In this document: piece after piece, positions 11,191 to 19,089 of the stretch
Numbering within the stretch: the stretch's first letter is position 1
How the letters are laid out: each line of letters opens with the position of its first letter
Source: Phytohabitans rumicis
GTDB taxonomy: Bacteria > Actinomycetota > Actinomycetes > Mycobacteriales > Micromonosporaceae
Length of the DNA stretch: 64,000 nt
Direction: 5' to 3'
NCBI RefSeq assembly: GCF_011764445.1
Contig: NZ_BLPG01000001.1
Location: 4,278,001 to 4,342,000 of the forward strand
Made by a program: the position numbers and the translations under genes
The notes under the pieces: generated by a model
Seen by the model: only the letters and a program-made list of their open reading frames with translations
Databases searched by the model: none
What the model was told of the DNA's origin: nothing

Positions 11191-11984
11191 GTGATTGTGC
11201 CGGCTAGGTGGGGTTTGCCGGAGCCGGCGTTGTGGAGGGCGAACGTCCACTGTGGCTGAGCGCTGAAGGCCACGGTGGACGGGAGCAGGATCGGCAGCTT
11301 GAACTCCACGTCCACGGCGTACGCCTCGGGCAGCCGGCCCTCCAGCGCGGCCAGGCAGCGGGCCTTGCTCCACATGCCGTGCGCGATGGGCCGGGGAAAC
11401 CCGAAGAGGCGGGCGCCGAGGCGAGAGGTGTGGATCGGGTTGTGGTCGCCGGAGACGCGCGCGTAATCCGTACCCGCGCGGGGTTGGACTCGCCAGCGAG
11501 CCGACGGCGCCGGCGGCTCCGGGCGGTCGCCGCCGCGCGCGGACCCGCCCTTACGCTCCTTGCGCAGGTACGTCGAGACGCCCCGCCACACCTCTTCGCC
11601 GCCCGCCGAGGCGGTGGCGACGACGTCGAACTGCCGCCCGCGCTCGTGCTCGCGCAGGTCGACGGCCCGGACCGACAGGTCGAGCGTCTCCCCGGCGTCG
11701 ATCGGGCGGCGCTGCTCGATGCGGTTGGCCACGTGCACGACGCCGACGACGGGGAACGGGAAGTTCGCGGCGGACATCAGCTTCGTCGCCAGCGGAAAGG
11801 CGAGGATGTGCGGGTACGTCGGCGGCAGCGCGTCGGTGAGCCGGAAGCCGCACACCCGGTTGTAGCCGGCGAGCCGGCCCCGGTCGACGGCGACGCCGCG
11901 CCGCTCCAGCTCGGTGTCGGGCAGGTGGTCGGGCCGGGAGAAGACCGGCACCAGGCCGATCGCGGCCTTGAGGTAGGGCGCCAT
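11184..11984 (-). CDS. MaoC-like (R)-hydratase, HtdX-type
   Basis: A 266-residue protein with two hot-dog-like halves. The C-terminal half carries the hydratase signature around YARVSGDHNPIHTS (about residues 175-188) with catalytic Asp and His, followed by GFPRPIAHGMWSKA. The N-terminal half (PPTYPHILAFPLATKLM) resembles a decayed hot-dog domain, as in M. tuberculosis HtdX. Predicted reaction is reversible hydration of 2-enoyl-CoA/ACP, completing the reductase-dehydratase pair with the convergent FabG4-like gene. The open frame continues upstream but AGGAG sits 5 bases before the ATG at 11984; GTG 11990 and ATG 11987 are alternatives. It follows the tetR gene by 8 bases, so the two are likely cotranscribed. 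Confidence 0.85.
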   Translation of the reverse strand: MAPYLKAAIGLVPVFSRPDHLPDTELERRGVAVDRGRLAGYNRVCGFRLTDALPPTYPHILAFPLATKLMSAANFPFPVVGVVHVANRIEQRRPIDAGETLDLSVRAVDLREHERGRQFDVVATASAGGEEVWRGVSTYLRKERKGGSARGGDRPEPPAPSARWRVQPRAGTDYARVSGDHNPIHTSRLGARLFGFPRPIAHGMWSKARCLAALEGRLPEAYAVDVEFKLPILLPSTVAFSAQPQWTFALHNAGSGKPHLAGTITA

Positions 11985-11992
11985 CATCACTC

Positions 11993-12651
11993 CTATTCGC
12001 CCGATGGGTGCCAGACGTCGCCGCGCAGCAGTTGGGCGGCGCCGAGCCAGGCCACATTCATCATCCGGGTCGCGGTCTTGTCGGGGTCGGCTTCCGGGTG
12101 ATCCGCCAGCCAGTCGGCGAGCGACTCGGAGGCGCCGACCAGCGCGTACGCCATGACCTCCAGGTCGGTGTCGCGGATCTCTCGGCCCTCGGCGGCGAGC
12201 GCCTGCGCGAGCATCACGCCGACCACCCTGACCATGCGCTCGCGCATCTCGGCGAGGTTGTCGGCGAACGGCTGCTGGGCGCGCGCCTGCCGGTAGAGCA
12301 CCCCCCAGCCGTCCCGGTGCGCGCCGACGAACCGGAAGAAGGCCCGCAGCCCGCTCCACAGCTGCCCGTCCGGCGTCAGGTCGGGCGCGACGGCCTCGGC
12401 GATCGCCTCCATCAGCCGGGTGCCCTCGCGGTGCAGGCAGGCGACGAAGAGCTCCTCTTTGGTGCCGAGGTAGGCGTACACCATGGGTTTGGAGATGCCG
12501 GCGTCGTCGGCGATCTCGTCCATGCTCGCGGCGTGGAAGCCGCGCCGGGAGAAGACCCGGACGGCGGCGTCCAACATTTGCTGCTCACGAACCGCCCGTG
12601 GCAGTCGTTTGAAGGTCGGGGGGCGGAATAGCCTGTCACCCTTGTCAGCAT
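11993..12651 (-). CDS. TetR-family transcriptional regulator of the lipid module
   Basis: The N-terminal helix-turn-helix is clear: QQMLDAAVRVFSRRGFHAASMDEIADDAGISKPMVYAYLGTKEELF. The rest is an all-helical ligand domain; total length is about 219 residues if the N-terminus starts at ATG 12651 (GTG 12639 is an alternative). From ATG 12577 alone the HTH is complete, but upstream residues RLPRAVREQQ are in the same frame and join a VTGYSAPPTFK start only if one base is added to the 6-base G run at about 12617-12622. A 13-2-13 palindrome 4 bases upstream is the likely operator, so autoregulation and control of the divergent SCP2/acyl-CoA dehydrogenase/ligase operon are expected. The effector is probably an acyl-CoA, by analogy. 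Confidence 0.88.
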
Positions 12652-12654
12652 ACC

Positions 12655-12682
12655 TACTCGTGCGTAAGGTTACGCACGAGTA
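12655..12682. promoter_or_regulatory. TetR operator, perfect 13-2-13 palindrome
   Basis: TACTCGTGCGTAA, a GG spacer, and TTACGCACGAGTA lie between the divergent tetR and SCP2 genes. The TACTCGTG half repeats the operator at 9789-9804, and TACTCACGG follows at 12690. This is the strongest regulatory palindrome in the window. Confidence 0.8.
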
Positions 12683-12709
12683 AGTTCTCTACTCACGGAG
12701 GCTCAACCC

Positions 12710-13162
12710 ATGACCGACTTCGATTTGTCCGACTTTGCCAGTGTGGACCCGAAGCAGTTCGCGAAGATCGTCAAGACCGCACCGGACTCACAGATCAAGG
12801 AGGTCATGCAGAGCGACATGCGTGGCAAGGTCCTTGACGAGGTGTTCGGCCGGATGCCGTCGCTCTTCCGGGCGGACCGGGCCGGCGGGACCAACGCGGT
12901 CATCCACTGGACTGTCACCGGCCGCCCGGACGGCGGCGCCGACACGTACGAGGTCGTGATCGAGAACGGCACCTGCACGCTCTCGCCCACGCCCGAGCGC
13001 GACCCCAAGCTGGCGCTGACGATGGGGCCCGTCGAGTTCCTCAAGGTGGTCTCCGGCGCCGGCAACCCGGTGATGATGTTCATGACCGGCAAGCTGAAGG
13101 CAAAGGGCGACCTGGGCCTGGCCGCGAACATCGCCAACCTGTTCGACATCCCGAAGGCTTGA
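12710..13162 (+). CDS. SCP2 sterol-binding domain protein
   Basis: A 150-residue single-domain protein resembling the sterol carrier protein 2 fold: an N-terminal helical part with VMQSDMRGKVLDEVFGRMPSLF, then beta-rich AVIHWTVTGRPDGGADTYEVVIENGTCTLSP, and the terminal MMFMTGKLKAKGDLGLAANIANLF, a hallmark of the family (the hydrophobic tunnel helix). Such proteins bind acyl chains or sterols and may present lipids to partner enzymes. GGAGG lies 8 bases upstream of the ATG. The next gene starts one base after the stop, so it forms an operon with the acyl-CoA dehydrogenase and ligase, probably under the adjacent TetR operator. Confidence 0.9.
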   Translation: MTDFDLSDFASVDPKQFAKIVKTAPDSQIKEVMQSDMRGKVLDEVFGRMPSLFRADRAGGTNAVIHWTVTGRPDGGADTYEVVIENGTCTLSPTPERDPKLALTMGPVEFLKVVSGAGNPVMMFMTGKLKAKGDLGLAANIANLFDIPKA

Positions 13163-13163
13163 T

Positions 13164-14378
13164 ATGCCGGAGTTCTCGCTCGACCTGAACGAGGAGCAGC
13201 GGGACCTCCGGGACTGGGTGCACGGCTTCGCCAAAGACGTCGTGCGCCCAGCCGCCGGGGAGTGGGACGCCCGCGAAGAGACGCCCTGGCCGCTGATCCA
13301 AGAGGCGGCAAAGATCGGGCTCTACGGCTTCGAGTTCCTCGCCAACTGCTGGGCGGACCCGACCGGGATCTCGCTGCCGATCGCCAGCGAGGAGCTTTTC
13401 TGGGGTGACGCGGGCATCGGCCTGGCCCTCTTCGGCACCTCCCTGGCGGTCGCCTCGATCTACGGCTCGGGTACGCCGGAGCAGATGGTCGAGTGGGTGC
13501 CGCGGTGCTTCGGCACGGTGGACGAGCCGGCGGTGGCGGCGTTCTGCAGCACCGAGCCGGAGGCCGGGTCCGACGTCGGTTCGATGCGCACCCGCGCGGC
13601 CTATGACGAGGCCACCGGCGAGTGGGTGCTGAGCGGCCAGAAGGCGTTCGCCACGAACGGCGGGATCGCCGCGGTGCACGTGGTGACCGCCACGGTCGAC
13701 CCGGACCTGGGCTCGCGCGGGCAGGCGGCGTTCGTCGTACCGCCCGGGACGAAGGGGCTCTCCTCGCCGGGCAAGCTGAAGAAGCTGGGCCTGCGCGCCT
13801 CGCACACGGCCGACGTGTTCCTGGATGACGTACGGGTGCCGGGCCGGTGCCTGCTCGGCGGCCGGGATGCCCTGCTCGAACGGCTCGACCGGGCCCGCTC
13901 CGGACAGCGAGCCGCCGGGCAGGCCGCGATGCGCACCTTCGAGCTGTCCCGCCCGACCGTGGGCGCGCAGGCGATCGGCGTCGCCCGAGCCGCGTACGAG
14001 TACGCCCTGGAGTACGCCCGCGGGCGCGTCCAGTTCGGCCGCCCGATCATCGAGAACCAGGCCGTCGCGTTCGCGCTCGCCGACATGAAGACGGAGATCG
14101 ACGCCGCGCGCCTGCTGGTGTGGCGGGCCGCGTGGATGGGCCGCAACAACCGCGCCTTCGAGGCCGGCGAGGGCTCGATGTCAAAGCTGAAGGCCGGCGA
14201 GGTGGCCGTGGCCGTCACCGAGAAGGCCGTGCAGATCCTCGGCGGGGCGGGCTTCCTGCGCGAGCACCCGGTCGAGCGCTGGTACCGCGACGCGAAGATC
14301 TACACGATCTTCGAGGGCACGTCGGAGATCCAGCGTCTGGTGATCTCCCGGGCCATCTCCGGGATGCAGATCAGGTGA
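13164..14378 (+). CDS. Acyl-CoA dehydrogenase
   Basis: FAD enzyme that inserts a 2,3 double bond in an acyl-CoA. The 404-residue product shows the three-domain layout: helical N-terminus, a middle beta domain with AFCSTEPEAGSDVGS (flavin contact) and LSGQKAFATNGG, and a C-terminal helical domain with RVQFGRPIIENQAVAFALADM and YTIFEGTSEIQR, where the Glu is the usual catalytic base. It starts one base after the SCP2 gene and overlaps the ligase start as GTGA. In context it should supply the enoyl-CoA that the HtdX-like hydratase, FabG4-like reductase and thiolase process further, making a beta-oxidation set. Chain-length preference cannot be read from the sequence. Confidence 0.94.
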   Translation: MPEFSLDLNEEQRDLRDWVHGFAKDVVRPAAGEWDAREETPWPLIQEAAKIGLYGFEFLANCWADPTGISLPIASEELFWGDAGIGLALFGTSLAVASIYGSGTPEQMVEWVPRCFGTVDEPAVAAFCSTEPEAGSDVGSMRTRAAYDEATGEWVLSGQKAFATNGGIAAVHVVTATVDPDLGSRGQAAFVVPPGTKGLSSPGKLKKLGLRASHTADVFLDDVRVPGRCLLGGRDALLERLDRARSGQRAAGQAAMRTFELSRPTVGAQAIGVARAAYEYALEYARGRVQFGRPIIENQAVAFALADMKTEIDAARLLVWRAAWMGRNNRAFEAGEGSMSKLKAGEVAVAVTEKAVQILGGAGFLREHPVERWYRDAKIYTIFEGTSEIQRLVISRAISGMQIR

Positions 14379-15925
14379 TCACACCGTTCGTCGTGGCGAC
14401 GTTGACCCGGCGTGGGCTACTCACGCCCGGGTCACCGGTCCGGGTGGCTGCCCAGCTCAACGCGCTGCGCCGGTGGGGCTTCAGCCTCTCCGGCGAGCTG
14501 CGCCAGGCGGCCGCCCGCGACCCGGACCGGATCGCCGTCATCGACGAACAGCGCGGCGCGCTGACCTTCCGCACCCTGTTGGGCAACGCCGAACGCCTGG
14601 CCCGCGCGCTGCGCGGCACGGCCGGGGTCGGCGCGGGCGACCGGATCGGCCTGCTCTGCCGCAACCACGCCGGCATGGTCGAGGCGATGATCGCCGGCAA
14701 CCTGCTCGGCACCGACACCGTGCTGGTCAACACCGGGCTGTCGCCGGCCCAGCTCGAAGCGGTCGCCGAAGAGCAGCAGCTGCGGGTGCTGATCCACGAC
14801 ACCGAGTTCGCCGAGAAGGTGGTGGCCGTACCGGCCACTGTGGAGCGCATCGACGAGACGCGCCTGCTCGCCTTGGCCGCCGGCGCGCCGCCCGGCCACC
14901 TGCGGCCGCCGGAGCGCGACGGCCGGACGATCGTGCTCACCTCCGGCACCACCGGCACGCCCAAGGGCGCGCGCCGCCGTACGCCCAGCGGCTTCGGGCC
15001 GCTCGTCTCGATCATCCACCGCATCCCGCTGCACGCCCGCGACCGCATCATGATCGCCGCGCCGCTCTTCCACACCTGGGGGTACGCCGCGCTTCAGGTC
15101 GCGTTCGCCCTGCGGGCCACCGTCGTGCTGCAGCGCCGCTTCGAGCCCGCCGGCTGCGCCGACCTGGTGGCCCAGCATCGGGTACGCGCGCTCTTCGCCG
15201 TACCGGTGATGCTGCAGCGGCTGCTGGAGGCGCCGCCGCCCGACCCGAACCCGCTGCGCATCGTCGCGGTCAGCGGTTCCGCCCTCCCCGGCGGCCTGGC
15301 CACGAAGTTCATGGACGCGTACGGCGAGGTGCTCTACAACCTCTACGGCTCCACCGAGGTCTCCTGGGCGTCCATCGCCACCCCCGCCAACCTGCGCAAG
15401 GCACCGCAGACCGCCGGCCACCCGCCGCACGGCACCCACCTGGCGATCCTCGACCCGGACGGCCAGCCGGTCCCCCGCGGCCAGGTCGGGCGGATCTTCG
15501 TGGGCAACGAGATGCTCTTCGAGGGGTACACGTCCGGCGCGACCAAGGAGTCGCACGACGGCCTGATCGCCACCGGCGACCTCGGCCACGTCAACGCCGA
15601 CGCCCTGCTCTTCGTCGTGGGCCGCGAAGACGACATGATCATCTCGGGCGGCGAAAACGTCTTCCCCTCCGAGGTGGAAAACCTGCTCGCCGAGCTTCCG
15701 CAGGTGCGCGAGGTCGCGGTGATCGGCGTCCCGGATCCCGAGTACGGCCAGCGCCTGGCCGCCTACCTCGCCCTGCACCCAGGCGAGACGCTCGACGCCG
15801 ACGCGGTACGCGAGTACGTCCGCCGCTACCGCGCCCGCTACTCCGTACCGCGCGACGTGGTCTTCCTCCCGTACCTCCCGCGCAACGCCACCGGCAAGAT
15901 CGTCACCCGCAACCTCCCCCGCTGA
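14375..15925 (+). CDS. AMP-forming acyl-CoA ligase (FadD-type)
   Basis: A 516-residue adenylate-forming enzyme that activates a carboxylic acid as acyl-AMP and then acyl-CoA. Motifs in order: P-loop TSGTTGTPKGARR near residue 190, LYGSTEVSW near 325, TGDLGHVN near 395, GREDDMIISGGENVFPSEVE near 415, and the terminal RNATGKIVTRNL with the catalytic Lys. An open frame extends far upstream but overlaps the dehydrogenase out of phase; the GTG at 14375 shares GTGA with the dehydrogenase stop and is the coupled start. As the last gene of the SCP2 operon it likely activates the substrate used by the neighbouring beta-oxidation enzymes. Confidence 0.93.
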   Translation: MITPFVVATLTRRGLLTPGSPVRVAAQLNALRRWGFSLSGELRQAAARDPDRIAVIDEQRGALTFRTLLGNAERLARALRGTAGVGAGDRIGLLCRNHAGMVEAMIAGNLLGTDTVLVNTGLSPAQLEAVAEEQQLRVLIHDTEFAEKVVAVPATVERIDETRLLALAAGAPPGHLRPPERDGRTIVLTSGTTGTPKGARRRTPSGFGPLVSIIHRIPLHARDRIMIAAPLFHTWGYAALQVAFALRATVVLQRRFEPAGCADLVAQHRVRALFAVPVMLQRLLEAPPPDPNPLRIVAVSGSALPGGLATKFMDAYGEVLYNLYGSTEVSWASIATPANLRKAPQTAGHPPHGTHLAILDPDGQPVPRGQVGRIFVGNEMLFEGYTSGATKESHDGLIATGDLGHVNADALLFVVGREDDMIISGGENVFPSEVENLLAELPQVREVAVIGVPDPEYGQRLAAYLALHPGETLDADAVREYVRRYRARYSVPRDVVFLPYLPRNATGKIVTRNLPR

Positions 15926-16004
15926 GCGCCGTACCTGCGCGCCGCGTCGCACAGGAGCCGCACAGGAACGCCACAAGGACTCTCCAGTCCGCCCCGCCAA
16001 CCTG

Positions 16005-16277
16005 ATGGACATGGCTTACGTGTCAGCAGTGCGGGAGAGCGGACAGCGGCGGACGATGGCTGTCACGGGCGGGCTTGTGGCGGCGAGCCTGGTCGGCTCC
16101 CTGGTGGTCGCAGCGGTTGTGGCGTCCCCTACCACGGAGTCGACCTCGACGTCCTCATCGGACAGCAGCTCCTCGTCCTCCTCATCCGGGAGCAGCTCAT
16201 CCTCTTCTGGGAGTAGCAGCAGCGGGGTCACCAGCAGCAGCGACGGCGGGGCGCAGGCCACGTCGGGCGGGTCCTGA
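16005..16277 (+). CDS. Small Ser-rich membrane-anchored protein upstream of ApbE
   Basis: A 90-residue protein with a charged start (VSAVRESGQRRTM), one hydrophobic helix (about residues 19-41, VTGGLVAASLVGSLVVAAVV) and an extracytoplasmic tail made almost only of Ser, Gly and Thr. It sits 5 bases before apbE, where related operons usually encode an FMN-binding-domain protein that ApbE flavinylates. No such domain is present here; the end SSDGGAQATSGG only loosely resembles a flavinylation motif (D-x-x-S/T-G-A-T/S). Whether it is a flavin carrier, an assembly anchor or a remnant is unknown. Composition is low complexity but the frame is intact. Confidence 0.7.
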   Translation: MDMAYVSAVRESGQRRTMAVTGGLVAASLVGSLVVAAVVASPTTESTSTSSSDSSSSSSSSGSSSSSSGSSSSGVTSSSDGGAQATSGGS

Positions 16278-16282
16278 CGGTC

Positions 16283-17194
16283 ATGCCGCTGCTGGAGAAC
16301 CTGCCGGTCGGGGTCGACACCGCCCAGTGGCCGGTCTGGAGCACGACCGCACGGCTGGTCGTGACCGACCCGGCCGTCCTGCCCACCGCGCGCCGCCTGG
16401 TCGAGGCCGAGTTGCTCGCCGTCGAGCTGGCGTGCAGCCGGTTTCGGGAGGACTCGGAGCTGCGCCGGCTGCGCCCCGCCGCCGGCCGGCCGGTACGCGT
16501 CAGCCTCCTGCTCGCGGAGCTGATCGAGGCCGCCCTGTGGGCGGCCGAGCACAGCGACGGCGACGTCGACCCGACCGTGGGGGCGGCACTGTACCGGCTG
16601 GGCTACGACCGTGACTTCGCCGACCTGCCGGCCTACCGCGCGGAGCTGCCGATCGTCGTCGTCCCCGCCCCCGGCTGGCATCAGGTCAAGCTGGAGGGCC
16701 AGGAGCTGACCATCCCGCCGGCAATCAAGCTCGACCTGGGGGCAACCGCCAAGGCGTTCACCGCCGACCGTTGCGCCCGGCTGGTCGCCGAGCGTTGCGG
16801 TGTCGGCGTACTGGTCAGCCTCGGCGGCGACATCGCCACGGCGGGTCCGGAGCCCGACGGCGGCTGGCGGGTGCTGGTGCAGGACGGGCCGGACCAGCCG
16901 CACTGCACGATCGCGCTGGCGGCCGGCATGGCGCTGGCCACGTCCAGCACGATCAGCCGGCGCTGGCTCGCGGACGGCCGGACCCTGCACCACATCCTCG
17001 ACCCGCGCACCTGCCAACCGGCCGACCCGGTCTGGCGCACCGTGACGGTGGCGGCGGAACACTGCCTGGAGGCGAACATGTTGAGCACCGCCGCGCTCGT
17101 CCGCGGCCACCACGCCCCGACCTCGCTGCACAAGCCGGCGCGACTGGTGACGGCCAGCGGCGAGGTTCTCACGCTGAACGGCTGGCCGGCATGA
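16283..17194 (+). CDS. apbE: FAD:protein FMN transferase (ApbE)
   Basis: ApbE covalently attaches FMN from FAD to Ser/Thr of target proteins, normally outside the membrane in a Mg2+-dependent reaction. The 303-residue product has SRFREDSELRRLR near residue 52, HSDGDVDPTVGAALYRLGYDRDF (about 91-113), KLDLGATAKAFTADR (about 150), SLGGDIATAG (about 180) and HHILDPRTCQPA (about 237), all ApbE landmarks including the metal-ligand region. No signal peptide is visible, unlike typical exported ApbE, so it may act in the cytoplasm. It overlaps the next membrane gene as ATGA in an operon of redox proteins. Confidence 0.92.
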   Translation: MPLLENLPVGVDTAQWPVWSTTARLVVTDPAVLPTARRLVEAELLAVELACSRFREDSELRRLRPAAGRPVRVSLLLAELIEAALWAAEHSDGDVDPTVGAALYRLGYDRDFADLPAYRAELPIVVVPAPGWHQVKLEGQELTIPPAIKLDLGATAKAFTADRCARLVAERCGVGVLVSLGGDIATAGPEPDGGWRVLVQDGPDQPHCTIALAAGMALATSSTISRRWLADGRTLHHILDPRTCQPADPVWRTVTVAAEHCLEANMLSTAALVRGHHAPTSLHKPARLVTASGEVLTLNGWPA

Positions 17195-17736
17195 GCACGG
17201 ACGCCCTCTGGTACCTGGCTCGCGGCACCGGCGTGGTTTCGCTGGTCCTGCTCACGGTCGTGGTCGTCCTCGGCGTCGGCAGCCGCTCCGGTCGCCCGGT
17301 GTTCGGGTTGCCCCGGTTCGCCGTGGCGACGGTGCACCGCAACGCCTCGCTGCTCGCGGTGAGCCTGCTCGCGGCGCACGTGCTCACCCTCTTCTTCGAC
17401 CCGTACGCCCAGCTGAAGCTCGTCGACCTCGTGGTGCCGTTCCTCGGCGCGTACCGGCCGATGTGGCTGGGCCTCGGCACGCTGGCGCTCGACCTGATCA
17501 TCGCGTTGGTCGTGACCAGCCTGCTGCGGCACCGGCTCGGCCTGACCGCCTGGCGGGCCATGCACTGGCTCGCATACCTCACCTGGCCCATCGCCGTCCT
17601 CCACGGCCTGGGCACCGGAACTGACCGCAGCGAGGCGTGGCTGTGGGTGATCACGGTCGCCTGCGTGGCGGCGGTGGTCTCCGCGCTCGGCTGGCGGCTG
17701 TCCGACCGCTTCGCACCCGTAGGGAGCCTTCGATGA
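17191..17736 (+). CDS. Ferric-reductase-like transmembrane protein
   Basis: A 181-residue protein with about five hydrophobic helices and histidines suited to haem ligation (VATVHRNASLLAVSLLAAHVLTL; WRAMHWLAYLTWPIAVLHGLGTG). This pattern matches the ferric-reductase-like/YedZ haem-b membrane domain. It should pass electrons across the membrane between a cytoplasmic donor and an outer flavin or metal acceptor. The ATG at 17191 overlaps the apbE stop as ATGA and its stop overlaps the NuoF-like start, so the three genes are translationally coupled. The open frame upstream of 17191 is out-of-phase apbE sequence. Confidence 0.88.
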   Translation: MSTDALWYLARGTGVVSLVLLTVVVVLGVGSRSGRPVFGLPRFAVATVHRNASLLAVSLLAAHVLTLFFDPYAQLKLVDLVVPFLGAYRPMWLGLGTLALDLIIALVVTSLLRHRLGLTAWRAMHWLAYLTWPIAVLHGLGTGTDRSEAWLWVITVACVAAVVSALGWRLSDRFAPVGSLR

Positions 17737-18884
17737 CCGTCACCACCGTCGACGCGGCCGGCCTGCTCGCCGGGCACGACCACGGCCCGGCGCCGATCCT
17801 GGGCCGCGACCTGATCGCGCTGGCCCAGGAGGCCGGGCTCACCGGCCGGGGCGGGGGAGGCTTTCCCACCTGGCGCAAGCTCGCCGCCGTGGCGACCGCC
17901 GCCGGCCGGCCCATCGTGATCGGGAACGGCGCCGAGGGCGAGCCGGGCAGCGACAAGGACCGGACCCTGCTCACCCGGTCACCGCACCTGGTGCTCGACG
18001 GCCTGCGCCTGGTGGCGGCGGCGGTCGGCGCCTCGCAGCTGTACCTTTACGTCCCCGCGGACCTGGCCGGTCGGTTGCGGCCGCTGGCCCCGGACGTCAC
18101 CGTCGTCGACGCGCCGGACGCGTTCATCGCGGGCGAGGAGTCGGCCGTGGTGTCCCGTGTGGAGGGTGGCGCAGCGCTGCCCCGCGACAAGCGCAAGCGC
18201 GTTGTGGAGCACGGCGTGAAGGGCGCACCGACGCTCGTCCAGAACGTGGAGACCCTGGCCCACCTGGCACTACTCGCCCGGTACGGCCCGCGGTGGTTCC
18301 GCCGCCGTGGCACGCCGGAGGAGCCCGGCACGTTCCTGGCCACGCTCAGCGGCGCGGTGCGGCAACCCGGCGTCTACGAGGCCCCGTACGGCATCCCGCT
18401 CGCCGAGCTGGTCGCCATGGCGGGTGGCCCGTCGCAGTCGCTGCAAGCGGTGCTCATCGGCGGCTATCACGGCGCGTGGCTTCCGGCCCGTCCCGAGGTG
18501 CCGGTGTCTCGGGCGGGGCTGCGGCCGTACGGGGCCTCGCCCGGGGCCGGCGTCGTGATCGCGTTGCCCACCGATGCCTGCGGGCTCGTGGAGAGCGGCC
18601 GCATCGCGAGCTACCTGGCCCGCCAGACCGCCGGGCAGTGCGGCCCGTGCGTGAACGGGCTGCCCCGGCTCGCCGACACGCTCACCCGGTTGGCCCGCCG
18701 CGAGCGCCACGCCGGCCTGCCCGCCGAGGTGGAACGCCTCATCGGCCTGGTCACCGGTCGCGGCGCCTGCCACCACCCGGATGGCACCGCGCGCTTCGTA
18801 CGCAGCGCGCTCCAGACGTTCGCACCGGAGGTGCGCGCGCACCTCGCCGGCACCTGCGTCACCGAGGGAGGACACCGTGGCTGA
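17733..18884 (+). CDS. NuoF-like NADH-binding flavoprotein (51-kDa/SLBB type)
   Basis: A 383-residue relative of the NADH-oxidising subunit of complex I. Visible parts: GRGGGGFPTWRKL (about residues 35-47), NGAEGEPGSDKDRTLL (FMN/NADH site), GEESAVVSRVEGG, the SLBB segment GAVRQPGVYEAPYG, and a C-terminal Fe-S region. That region is reduced: QCGPCVNGLP plus GRGACHHPDG gives three cysteines where NuoF has CGxCxPC and a fourth Cys, so the first ligand seems replaced. It probably feeds electrons from NADH into the neighbouring ferredoxin and membrane haem protein. Its ATG overlaps the preceding stop, and the ferredoxin start overlaps its end by 8 bases. Confidence 0.88.
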   Translation: MTVTTVDAAGLLAGHDHGPAPILGRDLIALAQEAGLTGRGGGGFPTWRKLAAVATAAGRPIVIGNGAEGEPGSDKDRTLLTRSPHLVLDGLRLVAAAVGASQLYLYVPADLAGRLRPLAPDVTVVDAPDAFIAGEESAVVSRVEGGAALPRDKRKRVVEHGVKGAPTLVQNVETLAHLALLARYGPRWFRRRGTPEEPGTFLATLSGAVRQPGVYEAPYGIPLAELVAMAGGPSQSLQAVLIGGYHGAWLPARPEVPVSRAGLRPYGASPGAGVVIALPTDACGLVESGRIASYLARQTAGQCGPCVNGLPRLADTLTRLARRERHAGLPAEVERLIGLVTGRGACHHPDGTARFVRSALQTFAPEVRAHLAGTCVTEGGHRG

Positions 18885-19089
18885 TCAGCTGCACATTGAC
18901 TGGACCGCCTGCCGGGGCCGCGGGGTGTGCTCCGAACTGATCCCGGAGCTGCTCGACCTGGACGAATGGGGCTATCCGCTGCCCCGCGCCGGCCTCGACG
19001 TACCCCGGGAATTGGCACCGCACGCCCGCCGCGCGGTCGCGCAGTGCCCCCGGCTCGCGCTGAGCCTTCAGACCGTGGCCACCTCGTAG
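18877..19089 (+). CDS. Ferredoxin, [3Fe-4S] type
   Basis: A 70-residue acidic protein. Cysteines occur as C-x5-C (CRGRGVC, residues 13-19) and a single C-P near the C-terminus (AQCPRLAL), the pattern of actinobacterial single-cluster [3Fe-4S] ferredoxins. The GTG at 18877 lies in the end of the NuoF-like gene, and GGGAGGA precedes it. It is the last gene of the ApbE redox operon and probably carries electrons from the NADH-binding protein to the membrane haem protein or a separate acceptor. The 3' end overlaps the convergent lipoprotein gene by 22 bases. Confidence 0.88.
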   Translation: MADQLHIDWTACRGRGVCSELIPELLDLDEWGYPLPRAGLDVPRELAPHARRAVAQCPRLALSLQTVATS

